Positions 1 to 6,738 of a stretch of DNA of 64,000 nt are shown piece by piece. Numbering within the stretch: the first letter of the stretch is position 1; every line of letters starts with the position of its first letter. The position numbers and the translations under genes were made by a program. A model generated the notes under the pieces. That model was not told the origin of the DNA and ran no database searches. It saw only the letters and a program-made list of their open reading frames with translations. The DNA is from Candidatus Bathyarchaeota archaeon (lineage in GTDB: Archaea; Thermoproteota; Bathyarchaeia; TCS64), in NCBI GenBank assembly GCA_026014875.1, contig JAOZHO010000028.1, positions 1 to 64,000 of the forward strand. Direction: 5' to 3'.

Positions 1-140
1 ATTCAGTAGCTGTTCAGGTGCTATTCAGTACCAAACCACACCCAAAACAAACCACAGAACACCGCCAAACCACCAAACAACCCCAAACCACACTCAACAA
101 AATACACACAAAAAAACCGCTATAAACGGTAACAATTATA
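1..140 (-). repeat. GT-rich dispersed repeat, copy A, with three 11-bp iterons
   Basis: Read on the minus strand this is a G/T-rich element lying just 3' of tRNA-Val. Bases 26-82 match bases 3133-3189 (copy B, plus strand) at 56 of 57 positions. Its outer end, bases 1-32, is three tandem 11-bp units of consensus GYWACTGAAYN (the last is cut by the window edge). Near the tRNA, both A and B carry a shared ATAGCGGTTTT and TTATAATTGT. A and B are inverted relative to each other. Copy C lies at 41545-41701. Function unknown. Confidence 0.75.
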
Positions 141-149
141 ACAAAATGG

Positions 150-221
150 TGGGCCGGGCAGGGATCGAACCTGCGACCACCGCCACGTCAAGGCGGTGTC
201 ATACCACTAGACCACCGGCCC
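150..221 (-). tRNA. tRNA-Val (anticodon GAC)
   Basis: On the minus strand a full cloverleaf folds: 7-bp acceptor stem GGGCCGG/CCGGCCC, anticodon stem CCGCC/GGCGG around loop TTGACGT (anticodon GAC), and a T arm with GGTTCGATCC. Discriminator A is followed by an encoded CCA at 147-149. No intron. The GT-rich repeat copy A begins directly 3' of it. Confidence 0.95.
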
Positions 222-322
222 CCCCGACAACACAAATACCACCACACCACACAAATAAACATGTCCCCCCAACAAGGCTGCAAAGATTTTTAAGAACACC
301 CCACCGTCTCCATATATCGCCT

Positions 323-396
323 GCCGCCGTAGCTCAGCCTGGGAGAGCGCCCGGCTGAAGACCGGGGTGCCGAGTGTTCAAATCACTCCGGCGGCA
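323..396 (+). tRNA. tRNA-Phe (anticodon GAA)
   Basis: Cloverleaf with acceptor stem GCCGCCG/CGGCGGC, anticodon stem CCCGG/CCGGG around loop CTGAAGA (anticodon GAA), and T loop TTCAAAT. The CCA end is encoded at 397-399. A TATA-like CATATAT at about 310 lies only about 10 bases before the gene. Confidence 0.95.
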
Positions 397-414
397 CCAA
401 CCAACCCCAACCCC

Positions 415-714
415 CTAATTCCCCACCAACAACCTCCCAGGCAAAAGAAGATCCCGAGCATCACTAAAATACCTGAAAGCAACCTCACCCCTACGAGTCA
501 ACCGATAACACCTAGAAGTACGCTTATCCCGCCCCCTAACACCGGTCATATCAATCTCATCCACAAGCCCCTCAGAGAGAAGATGCCCCAGAATACTCTG
601 CAACGGCCCCCAAGACAGATTAGCCCGAGACATGATACTAGTCGGCTTCTCAACCCCACTCCTAATCGTCCCCAGCACATCGAGATAAATCTCCAGCTTA
701 ATCCTGCGACTCAT
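415..714 (-). CDS. ArnR1-like winged-helix regulator
   Basis: About 99 residues. It is a single winged helix-turn-helix domain of the archaeal ArnR1-like family, with the family opening SRRIKLEIYLDVL, then KPTSIM and NLSWGPLQSIL, and a wing ending in YRLTRRGEVAF. Such proteins bind DNA as local transcription regulators. The open frame extends upstream, but the start at 714 is preferred because GGGGAA precedes ATG there and conservation begins there. A paralogue sits at 39658-39966 beside a pilin gene. It lies tail-on to tRNA-Phe and divergent from the response regulator at 867. The target is unknown. Confidence 0.75.
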   Translation of the reverse strand: MSRRIKLEIYLDVLGTIRSGVEKPTSIMSRANLSWGPLQSILGHLLSEGLVDEIDMTGVRGRDKRTSRCYRLTRRGEVAFRYFSDARDLLLPGRLLVGN

Positions 715-850
715 CAATTCCCCAAGCATCCAAACCCAATATAAACAATATTCAACCAACTGAAACGAAACATGTATCGAACCCCGACACAAACAATAAA
801 AGGCAAAACAACCGCACAATGAACGAACTCCACCACAATAACAGGAACTA

Positions 851-859
851 AAAGGAGGT
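851..859 (+). promoter_or_regulatory. Strong Shine-Dalgarno site before an ACG start
   Basis: AAAGGAGGT is a near-perfect complement to the archaeal 16S 3' end. It is followed after seven bases by ACG at 867, the only codon in a sensible place to begin the response regulator. An in-frame TAA at 849 rules out anything upstream. Confidence 0.7.
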
Positions 860-866
860 AAACCAC

Positions 867-1268
867 ACGAAAGATCTCATACTAGTAGTAGACGACGACA
901 CCACATTCCTGAAACTGATAACACGAATCCTAAAAGAAGAAGGATACCAAGTAGACGCCGTCGAGACCGGACGAGAAGCCCAAGAGAAAACCCAGGAAAA
1001 CTACTACTCCCTGATCCTCGTGGACCGAAAGCTCCCAGACGCCGACGGAGTCGAACTCCTCAACAAGATCGAGGACACAGACCCCAAGATGCGCAAAATA
1101 ATATTCACGGGATTCCCCTCAATCGACAACATCCAAGAAGCCATATCCCTCGGAGCCCACGCCTACCTCACCAAACCTATAGACCCTCAAGAGATCATCG
1201 AGACAGTTAAAAAACAACTCGAAGAACGCAACAGAGAATTCAAAGACAAATACATGACCCTCAAATAA
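867..1268 (+). CDS. Response regulator, stand-alone receiver domain
   Basis: 133 residues, one CheY-like receiver. The acidic cluster VVDDD is at residues 6-10, the phosphoacceptor Asp is in VDRKLPDADG (about 52-61), the conserved Thr is in FTGFPS, and the Lys is in TKPID. It should take phosphate from a histidine kinase and act by protein contact, since there is no output domain. No ATG, GTG or TTG exists in frame between the stop at 849 and GTG at 1020; that GTG falls inside the receiver core. ACG at 867 behind a strong SD is the likely start. A sequencing error (T to C) is the alternative. Confidence 0.85.
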   Translation, partial: TKDLILVVDDDTTFLKLITRILKEEGYQVDAVETGREAQEKTQENYYSLILVDRKLPDADGVELLNKIEDTDPKMRKIIFTGFPSIDNIQEAISLGAHAYLTKPIDPQEIIETVKKQLEERNREFKDKYMTLK

Positions 1269-1291
1269 AAAATGAGAAACCCCAAAAAACC

Positions 1292-1621
1292 CTAAGCCAG
1301 ATTCCCGTCGATGTAACCCAAGATCCGATCAACATGTCTCTTGTACGACTCCACGAACTCCCTCGTCCTACGTTCCCCGAGACTAGTCAGAGAATACACC
1401 TTCCGCCTGCTCTCCGCCTCCACATCGATCAACCCCTCAGACTCAAGCCTATACAGAAGAGGATACAAAGTACCCGGACTAAGCAAAACACCGAACGCAT
1501 TGTGGAGGTCTGCAATGATCTTGTATCCGTGAATAGGATTATCTTTAAGCATAGAGAGAATAATGACGTCAAGATTCTTCTTAACGAGGCTTTGAATTAA
1601 TTCTTCCTCAAAATTACCCAA
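1292..1621 (-). CDS. PadR-family transcriptional regulator
   Basis: 109 residues, TTG start. The PadR winged helix is clear: DVIILSMLKDNPIHGYKI, then LSPGTLYPLLYRLESEGLI and RRKVYSLT, with a short C-terminal helix for dimerisation. PadR proteins repress genes by binding palindromes. Here two perfect palindromes lie just upstream (1641-1652 and 1705-1718), consistent with autoregulation (inference). The leader is very short because the TATA-like stretch is about 20-30 bases before the start. The effector and other targets are unknown. Confidence 0.85.
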   Translation of the reverse strand: MGNFEEELIQSLVKKNLDVIILSMLKDNPIHGYKIIADLHNAFGVLLSPGTLYPLLYRLESEGLIDVEAESRRKVYSLTSLGERRTREFVESYKRHVDRILGYIDGNLA

Positions 1622-1636
1622 AGAATATCCCGATCC

Positions 1637-1718
1637 ACATATAATTAATTATTAGTATCCTAAAACTTGTTATTAAAAATAGAGTATAAGTATAATTTAT
1701 TTCATTAGATTAATCTAA
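1637..1718 (-). promoter_or_regulatory. PadR promoter region with two palindromes
   Basis: ATAATTAATTAT (1641-1652) is a perfect 12-bp palindrome overlapping the TATA-like sequence for the PadR gene. TTAGATTAATCTAA (1705-1718) is a perfect 14-bp palindrome further upstream. Both are candidate operators, but AT-rich DNA gives such palindromes by chance. Confidence 0.4.
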
Positions 1719-1870
1719 AAGTTGTGGAAAGGAGATTGAATCTTTTCCTAGTTTCTCATGTATCATTATTGAGCTCGTTTCTTTATGCTTCGGGTGGGGA
1801 CCGGTTGTTTGGGTGTTTGGTGGGTTGCCCGTAAAGGCTTTTATCTGGATGGTTTGTTAGATGGGGTGGC

Positions 1871-1943
1871 GGGCTGGTAGTTCAGCGGTATGAATGCCTG
1901 GCTTGCATCCAGGAGGTCGGGGGTTCGAATCCCCCCCAGTCCA
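1871..1943 (+). tRNA. tRNA-Ala (anticodon TGC)
   Basis: Cloverleaf with acceptor stem GGGCTGG/CCAGTCC containing the G3-U70 pair that identifies alanine tRNAs. The anticodon stem CCTGG/CCAGG encloses loop CTTGCAT (anticodon TGC). T loop TTCGAAT. CCA is not encoded. Its 3' end nearly touches the end of the convergent receiver gene at 1953. Confidence 0.95.
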
Positions 1944-1952
1944 CTTGGGGGT

Positions 1953-2621
1953 TTATTCTTGGCGTACTATGTTGTAGAGTTCGCTGTATCTGGCTTTTGC
2001 TTCTCGTAGTTCTCGTTCTAGTCTTTTGAATCCTGTGAGTGTTCCTAGTTTGTGGAGGAGGTCGTCGGGGTCGACGGGTTTGAGTATGAATGCGTCTGCT
2101 CCTTGGTTGAGGGTTTCTACGGCGTCTTCGAGGGTTGCTGCTCCGGATAGCATCAGTGTGCCGATGATGGGGTCTACTGCTTTGATGTTTTTGAGGAGTT
2201 CGATGCCGTCTATGTCGGGGAGTTTGATGTCGAGGATCACCGCCTCGAATGCGGTGTCTCTTGAGGCTTCTATTGCCTCGGTTCCGCTGTAGGCTGTGGT
2301 GACTATGTATCCTGCGCTTCGGAGGATTGCGGCGAGGGTTCTGTTTAGAGGTCTGTCGTCGTCGACGAGGAGGACTTTCATCCGTGTCTGTGTGTCTTCT
2401 TCGCCTGTCTTGTCGTTGCAGTTCTCGGGGCATCTCCAGTATCCTTTGGGGAGTCTCTTGCGACCTCTCATGTCGGGTTTCCAGGTGGCTCCGCAGGTTT
2501 TGCATCGGAGGGTGATCTCGGGGCCGTCGATGGCTTCTACTTGTTTTTCTTCGAGTTTTCTTTTGACGTGGTAGGGTATTGTGGTTTCCGTTTCAGTTGA
2601 CACTTTTGGGGTTCCCTTCAC
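1953..2621 (-). CDS. Zinc ribbon-receiver fusion response regulator
   Basis: 222 residues. Residues 1-80 hold a zinc-ribbon-like module: CKTCGATW, then WRCPENCN. From residue 81 (MKVLLVDDDRPLNRTL) a complete CheY-like receiver follows, with phosphoacceptor Asp in LDIKLPDIDG, the switch residues in LSGAAT, and Lys in LKPVDPDD. A coiled C-terminal tail (LERELREAKARYSEL) may dimerise. The frame is continuous, so it is read as one protein; the zinc ribbon might touch nucleic acid or a partner protein. A second start at the receiver Met would give a plain receiver. No kinase is nearby. Confidence 0.8.
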   Translation of the reverse strand: MKGTPKVSTETETTIPYHVKRKLEEKQVEAIDGPEITLRCKTCGATWKPDMRGRKRLPKGYWRCPENCNDKTGEEDTQTRMKVLLVDDDRPLNRTLAAILRSAGYIVTTAYSGTEAIEASRDTAFEAVILDIKLPDIDGIELLKNIKAVDPIIGTLMLSGAATLEDAVETLNQGADAFILKPVDPDDLLHKLGTLTGFKRLERELREAKARYSELYNIVRQE

Positions 2622-2741
2622 GTGTTTTGATTTCCAACTTGGTTTGTTCGTGTTGGGTGTTGTTGTTTGTTTGTATGATAATTAGTGTTTATTTAGTTTT
2701 TTCTTGGGTAGTTTGATGTTTCTGGGGTTGGTGTGGGGGTG

Positions 2742-2975
2742 TTAGGTTTTGCGGATGGTTATTTGGATGGTTTCGTGGTCTGTTTGGATTTCGAGTATTG
2801 TGTGGCCTAGGCGTTTGATGAGTCTTTGGATGTCTTCTTCTGCTGCGGGGTCGTCTGCTGTGATTTTGAGTGTTTGGCCTGGTTTCATGTTGTCTAGTTG
2901 TATGCGTGTGCGGAATATGGGTTCGGGGCAGTAGAGTCCTGTGAGGTCTAGTGTTTTGTCTGTGGGGGGTGTCAT
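2742..2975 (-). CDS. TusA/SirA-family sulfur-carrier protein
   Basis: 77 residues, the usual length. The signature DLTGLYCPEPI places the sulfur-carrying Cys at residue 16, and KITADDPAAEEDIQRL matches the family second half. TusA proteins pass persulfide sulfur to tRNA thiolation, molybdopterin or other sulfur pathways; the partner here is unknown because no desulfurase is adjacent. The promoter (CAATATAAC on the minus strand, about 25 bases before ATG) lies at the inner edge of repeat copy B and implies a very short leader. Confidence 0.9.
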   Translation of the reverse strand: MTPPTDKTLDLTGLYCPEPIFRTRIQLDNMKPGQTLKITADDPAAEEDIQRLIKRLGHTILEIQTDHETIQITIRKT

Positions 2976-3027
2976 GGGTGTGTTGGTGGGTGTGGTGGGT
3001 TATATTGTCTTCCGTGTGTGTGGGGGT

Positions 3028-3216
3028 TATAATTGTGGCTTGTTATAGCGGTTTTCGAGGCGGTGGGGGGTGGTGGGGTTCATCTGGTTTTTTTGTTTTT
3101 TGGTTTGTGTTTGTTTTTGGGGTTGTTTGGGGGGTTGTTTGGTGGTTTGGCGGTGTTTTGTGGTTTGTTTTGGGTGTGGTTTGGTACTGTTTAGCTACTG
3201 AATGGCTGCTGGTTTG
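3028..3216 (+). repeat. GT-rich dispersed repeat, copy B, with three 11-bp iterons
   Basis: Plus-strand counterpart of copy A: shared TTATAATTGT and ATAGCGGTTTT at the inner end, the 57-base core at 3133-3189 (56/57 identical to A), then 11-bp units at 3183-3193, 3194-3204 and a degenerate one at 3205-3215. Together with A it brackets the first 3.2 kb. The long open frame across it on the plus strand is low-complexity Trp/Val/Gly and is not a gene. From 3217 to 3380 I see nothing else identifiable. Confidence 0.75.
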
Positions 3217-3431
3217 CTTGATGAGGGGGGTTTGTTCTGTCGGTTGGCGAGTGCGAGGGTTCTCCTTTGGCGGCGCGTGTTGTTTTCTGGCGTGTTTGAG
3301 AGTGGGAGATAGACGGGGGCTTCTACATGGAGAGGGAGTGTGAGAAGCGGCTTGTCGATGAGGCTTTATCTTCCTTGGGTGTTGATTCTTGCATCAGTTA
3401 TTTATCTGGGATTTGACGATCACAGGGTTAG

Positions 3432-3863
3432 ATGTCTGAAGAGAAAACGTTCAAGGTCGACATGACCAGCGAGGAGGGGTTCGTCTTCAAGGTGGACTTC
3501 GGCTTGGAAGGGGTTGAGCCCCTCGTCATGGATGAGCCTGCGCCCCTGGGTGGGGAATCGGGTCCCAACGCTTCGAAGGTCTTAGCGGCCACGGTGGGTA
3601 ACTGCCTGTGTGCCAGTCTCCTTTTCTGCCTGCAGAAGTCGAAGGGGGACGTTTCCGGGATGAGGGCGACCGTGGGCGGTGTCATGGCGAGGAATGAGGA
3701 GGGGCGTTGGAGGATCAGGGAGATGAACGTGGAGATCAGCCCCGAAGTCTCCGAGGGGAGCCGGAAGAAGCTGGGGCGGTGCGTGGAGCTCTTCGAGAGT
3801 TTCTGCATTGTCTCTCAGAGCATCGAGCAGGGAATCCCCATCAATGTGAGTGTGCGCAGGTAA
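3432..3863 (+). CDS. OsmC/Ohr-family protein
   Basis: 143 residues, typical OsmC length. The helix ASKVLAATVGNCLCASLLFCL carries Cys58 (with Cys60 and 66), and the second conserved Cys lies in FESFCIVSQS (about residue 125). In OsmC/Ohr peroxidases these two positions form the thiol pair that reduces organic hydroperoxides. Extra Cys residues mean the exact chemistry is not assured. A TATA-like TTATTTAT at about 3396 puts the start close to the transcript 5' end. It stands alone, after the GT-rich repeat. Confidence 0.85.
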   Translation: MSEEKTFKVDMTSEEGFVFKVDFGLEGVEPLVMDEPAPLGGESGPNASKVLAATVGNCLCASLLFCLQKSKGDVSGMRATVGGVMARNEEGRWRIREMNVEISPEVSEGSRKKLGRCVELFESFCIVSQSIEQGIPINVSVRR

Positions 3864-4075
3864 CTCTCTGGACGCTGGAGGCGTCGTGTGGGGATAAATG
3901 TAATCCCCCCCGAACTTCGTTTTAGAGAAATGGGAGGGCATTTCAGATGCTCTGGCTGAGGTCACTGTCGTGGTTGATAAGCTGATACTGCAGATGGGAT
4001 TATTGCGCTGTGAATGATAGATTCCTGTAAAGAAAAATCTTTATTGCCTTTATCCTACATCATTTTGGGGATAAG

Positions 4076-4501
4076 ATGGGGGCATTTTCACAGAAAGAGT
4101 TAGAGTATCTGAGGGAACAGTTGGTGGGTAGGTTAGCCACGGTCTCAAGGAAGCAGATTCCTCAAGTGACCCCAGTAGGGTTTGGCGTGGATGATGACAG
4201 AGTGTATGTTAACATCAAACACACGTCAGTGAAAGCCAGAAACATAAGGGGTAACCCGAGGGTTTCCTTTGTAGTGGATGATTTTCCCCCATGGAATGGA
4301 ACAGCACAGGGGCTTCACGGGGTATTGATAAGCGGTAAAGCGGAGCTGATATCGAGCGGCGAGCTTCATGAAAAGGGTCGAGACCTCATCGAGGAGAAGT
4401 TTCCGGGGTATGAGGCGAATTTTGGGGTACGAGAGGATGGCTGGAGCAAGTACATCCTGGTGATCACTCCAATCAAGGTTTCAAGCTGGGGTCTAGGTTA
4501 G
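4076..4501 (+). CDS. Pyridoxamine-phosphate-oxidase-like (PPOX) flavin/F420 protein
   Basis: 141 residues with the split-barrel PPOX pattern: LATVSRKQIPQVTPVGFG (strand pair), KHTSVKARNIRGNPRVSFVV (cofactor phosphate-binding and strand), and a GLHGVLISGKAELI strand. Archaeal and actinobacterial members of this form bind F420 or FMN and reduce small molecules. A TATA-like CTTTATT at about 4050 precedes the ATG. The next gene (4553) is a luciferase-like enzyme that probably also uses F420, so the two may serve one redox step (inference). The substrate is unknown. Confidence 0.8.
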   Translation: MGAFSQKELEYLREQLVGRLATVSRKQIPQVTPVGFGVDDDRVYVNIKHTSVKARNIRGNPRVSFVVDDFPPWNGTAQGLHGVLISGKAELISSGELHEKGRDLIEEKFPGYEANFGVREDGWSKYILVITPIKVSSWGLG

Positions 4502-4507
4502 ATACTC

Positions 4508-4531
4508 ATCTTATCCCCATACTCTTTTCTC
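4508..4531 (+). terminator. Pyrimidine-rich terminator-like motif, family of four
   Basis: The motif TTATCCCCATACTCTTTTCT follows the PPOX stop codon. Close relatives occur after the LLM gene (5538-5560), in the 6290-6320 spacer and after the cupin gene (10020-10040). T/C-rich tracts after stop codons are what archaeal terminators look like, yet the shared CATACTCTTTT core is closer than needed for that alone. Confidence 0.45.
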
Positions 4532-4552
4532 CACTCCACCATAATCATATTC

Positions 4553-5524
4553 ATGAAGCCTTTCAGGTTCGGAACCTTTCCATATCCATTCGAACTCATC
4601 AACGGACCAAAATGGATAGAGACAGTCCAAATCATAGAAAAGCTCGGCTACTCAACACTGATGTACCCCGATCACTTCTCAACCAGAGCATACGACCCTA
4701 TGGTGATGCTCGCATCGGCGGCGGCGACTACAGAGAAACTGAACCTAGGAACCCTCGTATTTGATGTCGACTTTAGACATCCAGCCATATTGTCGAAAGC
4801 AGCCGCGGCAATGCACAATCTATCTGGGGGCAGATTCGAATTTGGAATCGGAGCAGGTCACTTAAAAGAAGACTATGATATGACGGGCTTACCCTTCGAT
4901 CCTCCGGGAGTGAGAATCAGTCGCCTAGAGGAGGCTCTGACAATAATCAAGAGCATGTGGACCCAAGAAAAAACCAGCTACCATGGAAAACACTATTCAT
5001 TGACGGATATGGAGAAAGCAGGGATTATTCCAGAAGGAGAACATCCGAAGGTAATAGTAGGCGGTGGGGGAAAGAGGCTGCTCACGGTTGCTGGGCGTCA
5101 CGCCGACATCGTGGGCATACACTGGAATCTTAATGACAAAACCCCGAAGGGATTAGCTAACGCACGTAGAAGCATGAATACCTATGAGAAAATTAATGAG
5201 CGGATCAGCTGGGTCAAGGACTCTGCTGAAGCGGTTGGACGTGACCCTGATGAGATAGAGTTTCAGATTATGACATCCGACATCAAGATCACCGATGATC
5301 CAGAATCCGCTATAGAGCGTTTATTGGAGAGCTATGATGGTTTATTGAGTTATGACGATTTATATGAACATCCAAGATTTTTTGTGGGGGATGCTTCTCA
5401 TGTCAGAGATAAGATTATCCGTTTGAGAAAAGAGACGGGTATCAACTACATGGTTTTATGGGCTCAATCTCCCGGAATGATTGAAGAGTTTTCAAAGTCC
5501 ATCATCAAGCCATTATTAAAATAA
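4553..5524 (+). CDS. LLM-class (luciferase-like) F420/flavin-dependent oxidoreductase
   Basis: 323 residues, a TIM-barrel luciferase-like monooxygenase family protein. Visible blocks: LGYSTLMYPDHFS near residue 30, ASAAATTEKLNLGTLVFDVDFRHPAILSK split by a short loop, LSGGRFEFGIGAGH near 95, and GGGGKRLL with LTVAGRHADIVG near 165-180. These are the usual cofactor-phosphate contacts of F420-dependent members. It follows the PPOX gene by 51 bases on the same strand, separated by a pyrimidine-rich terminator-like motif. The substrate cannot be told from sequence. Confidence 0.88.
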   Translation: MKPFRFGTFPYPFELINGPKWIETVQIIEKLGYSTLMYPDHFSTRAYDPMVMLASAAATTEKLNLGTLVFDVDFRHPAILSKAAAAMHNLSGGRFEFGIGAGHLKEDYDMTGLPFDPPGVRISRLEEALTIIKSMWTQEKTSYHGKHYSLTDMEKAGIIPEGEHPKVIVGGGGKRLLTVAGRHADIVGIHWNLNDKTPKGLANARRSMNTYEKINERISWVKDSAEAVGRDPDEIEFQIMTSDIKITDDPESAIERLLESYDGLLSYDDLYEHPRFFVGDASHVRDKIIRLRKETGINYMVLWAQSPGMIEEFSKSIIKPLLK

Positions 5525-5634
5525 AACCTATACGAACAATCCTCCCCCCTACTCTTTTCTTCTCTTCGCTCTTTATCCCAACTCTTATCCAGACTTGATC
5601 ATCATCGACAAGCAAGAAGGGGAAGAGTCCAGCC

Positions 5635-6084
5635 CTAGTATCCGTTCCATTCCTCATTTAATGATTCAAGAAATTCCTCGGGATAAACTGTGCTGAGTAA
5701 GACCGAATATCCCTCCGTCGTAGGCATATAAACGACATTAAACCTATCAGTTACAAACAGCAACGCTCTTTCGCCATTTGCCAGCTTGAACCATCCCTCA
5801 CTGTAACCCGGCAAACCAATCCCGTTCGTCCTCCTTATGGGCTTAAACTCTCTCTCAACGTTGAGATTCACTATCCTCGAATCCTCTATGATAATGGACT
5901 CCTTGGGTATGAACCTCCCATAGATCACTCCCTTAATGCGAAAACCTTTATCGTTCACCTCGAAACTCGTGTTTCTCGCAGAATAGGCAACCAATCCCGT
6001 TATCAAAATTAAGGGTATCAGGATGATTCCGACTACGTATAAAGCCCCGGTAGACGCTGGAGTTATAGGGAAAACTTTACTCAT
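5635..6084 (-). CDS. Membrane-anchored bacterial-PH-domain protein
   Basis: 149 residues from the chosen ATG, which has a strong GGGGGAG just before it (an ATG eight codons upstream has none). One hydrophobic segment near residues 12-32 (ALYVVGIILIPLILITGLVA) is followed by a beta-rich domain with FEVNDKGFRIKG and YGRFIPKESI, resembling bacterial PH (bPH) domains. It probably sits in the cytoplasmic membrane with the PH-like domain on one face. Function unknown. It converges on the LLM gene. Confidence 0.6.
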   Translation of the reverse strand: MSKVFPITPASTGALYVVGIILIPLILITGLVAYSARNTSFEVNDKGFRIKGVIYGRFIPKESIIIEDSRIVNLNVEREFKPIRRTNGIGLPGYSEGWFKLANGERALLFVTDRFNVVYMPTTEGYSVLLSTVYPEEFLESLNEEWNGY

Positions 6085-6181
6085 AACATAACTCCCCCAA
6101 GGCGTCATTATTATCGGTTGGCACTTTACTCTCTCTCCTCTTTGTTCTTGGTATTTCTAATGCTCCCCACCTCGAAGCTAG

Positions 6182-6248
6182 GGCTCCATCAGTTAGCCAG
6201 TAGAACCTTGAACTTCACCTGATCCTTTATGTCTATAACGGTTTAGAC
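6182..6248 (+). repeat. 67-bp direct repeat, solo copy
   Basis: Matches 9492-9558 at 65 of 67 positions (differences near GGCTCCAYC and GAACWTCACC). The other copy directly follows a transposase tail, so this looks like a solitary insertion-sequence end left after decay or deletion. Confidence 0.8.
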
Positions 6249-6383
6249 AGAAAGTATCGCATTCACTATAGCTCTAAGAGCAATAGCTCACATTTTATCC
6301 TCATACTCTTTTCTTCATTTCGCCCTAATCCAAGATGGTGACATGAATGGTTGAATATAGTACTTTCTCGATTATACTGACAT

Positions 6384-6695
6384 GCGCAGGCGAATTAAAT
6401 AATTGAGATAGTTTGTTCAGAGGACAGGGATTCACTGCTCTTATCATCACCCCTCTCAACGACACCAACACCCAGATCCCTCAGCCAATGCCACAAAGAA
6501 GAAGAGATGACTCGAGAACACCATCCAAACACAGCTAGGCATATGACATCCACTACCACACCTCCCCCGATCCCCACCCCATCCTCACGCGAAGAAAGCC
6601 ACACTCTGCCATAGCTCAGGCCACCATCTTTCAGTTCAAGGTAATGGAGATCGGCTCTCCCAATAAACCTCAGGAATTATTGAATTCGCCTGCGC
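6384..6695. mobile_element. MITE-like element with 21-bp terminal inverted repeats
   Basis: Left end 6384-6404 begins GCGCAGGCGAATT; right end 6675-6695 is its reverse complement with one mismatch over 21 bases. The 312-bp interior has no gene. A solo right end identical to the left end (inverted) lies at 10148-10168, and the DNA left of both loci is also similar. This is the layout of a small non-autonomous element, possibly related to the transposase remnant nearby. Confidence 0.6.
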
Positions 6696-6738
6696 GCACC
6701 CGACGGGTAACCTTTTCCCCCTTGTTTCCTTGTTTTAA

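Larger units (their letters stand above)
6109..6738. other. Gene-free spacer made of repeat fragments
   Basis: No gene is supported in these 630 bases. The spacer holds a copy of a 67-bp IS-end-like repeat (6182-6248), a segment 6304-6380 similar to 10022-10105, and a 312-bp element with 21-bp inverted ends (6384-6695). The 69-codon minus-strand frame inside it has no domain or credible start. Confidence 0.6.

Noticed and set aside
1-140. CRISPR array at the 11-bp repeats
   Set aside because: The units are tandem without spacers and number only three; there are no cas genes.
2951-3343. 130-codon plus-strand frame rich in Trp, Val and Gly
   Set aside because: It is the translation of G/T-rich repeat copy B and has no domain or start signal.
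6395-6604. 69-codon minus-strand frame
   Set aside because: It lies inside the MITE-like element and has no conserved motif.
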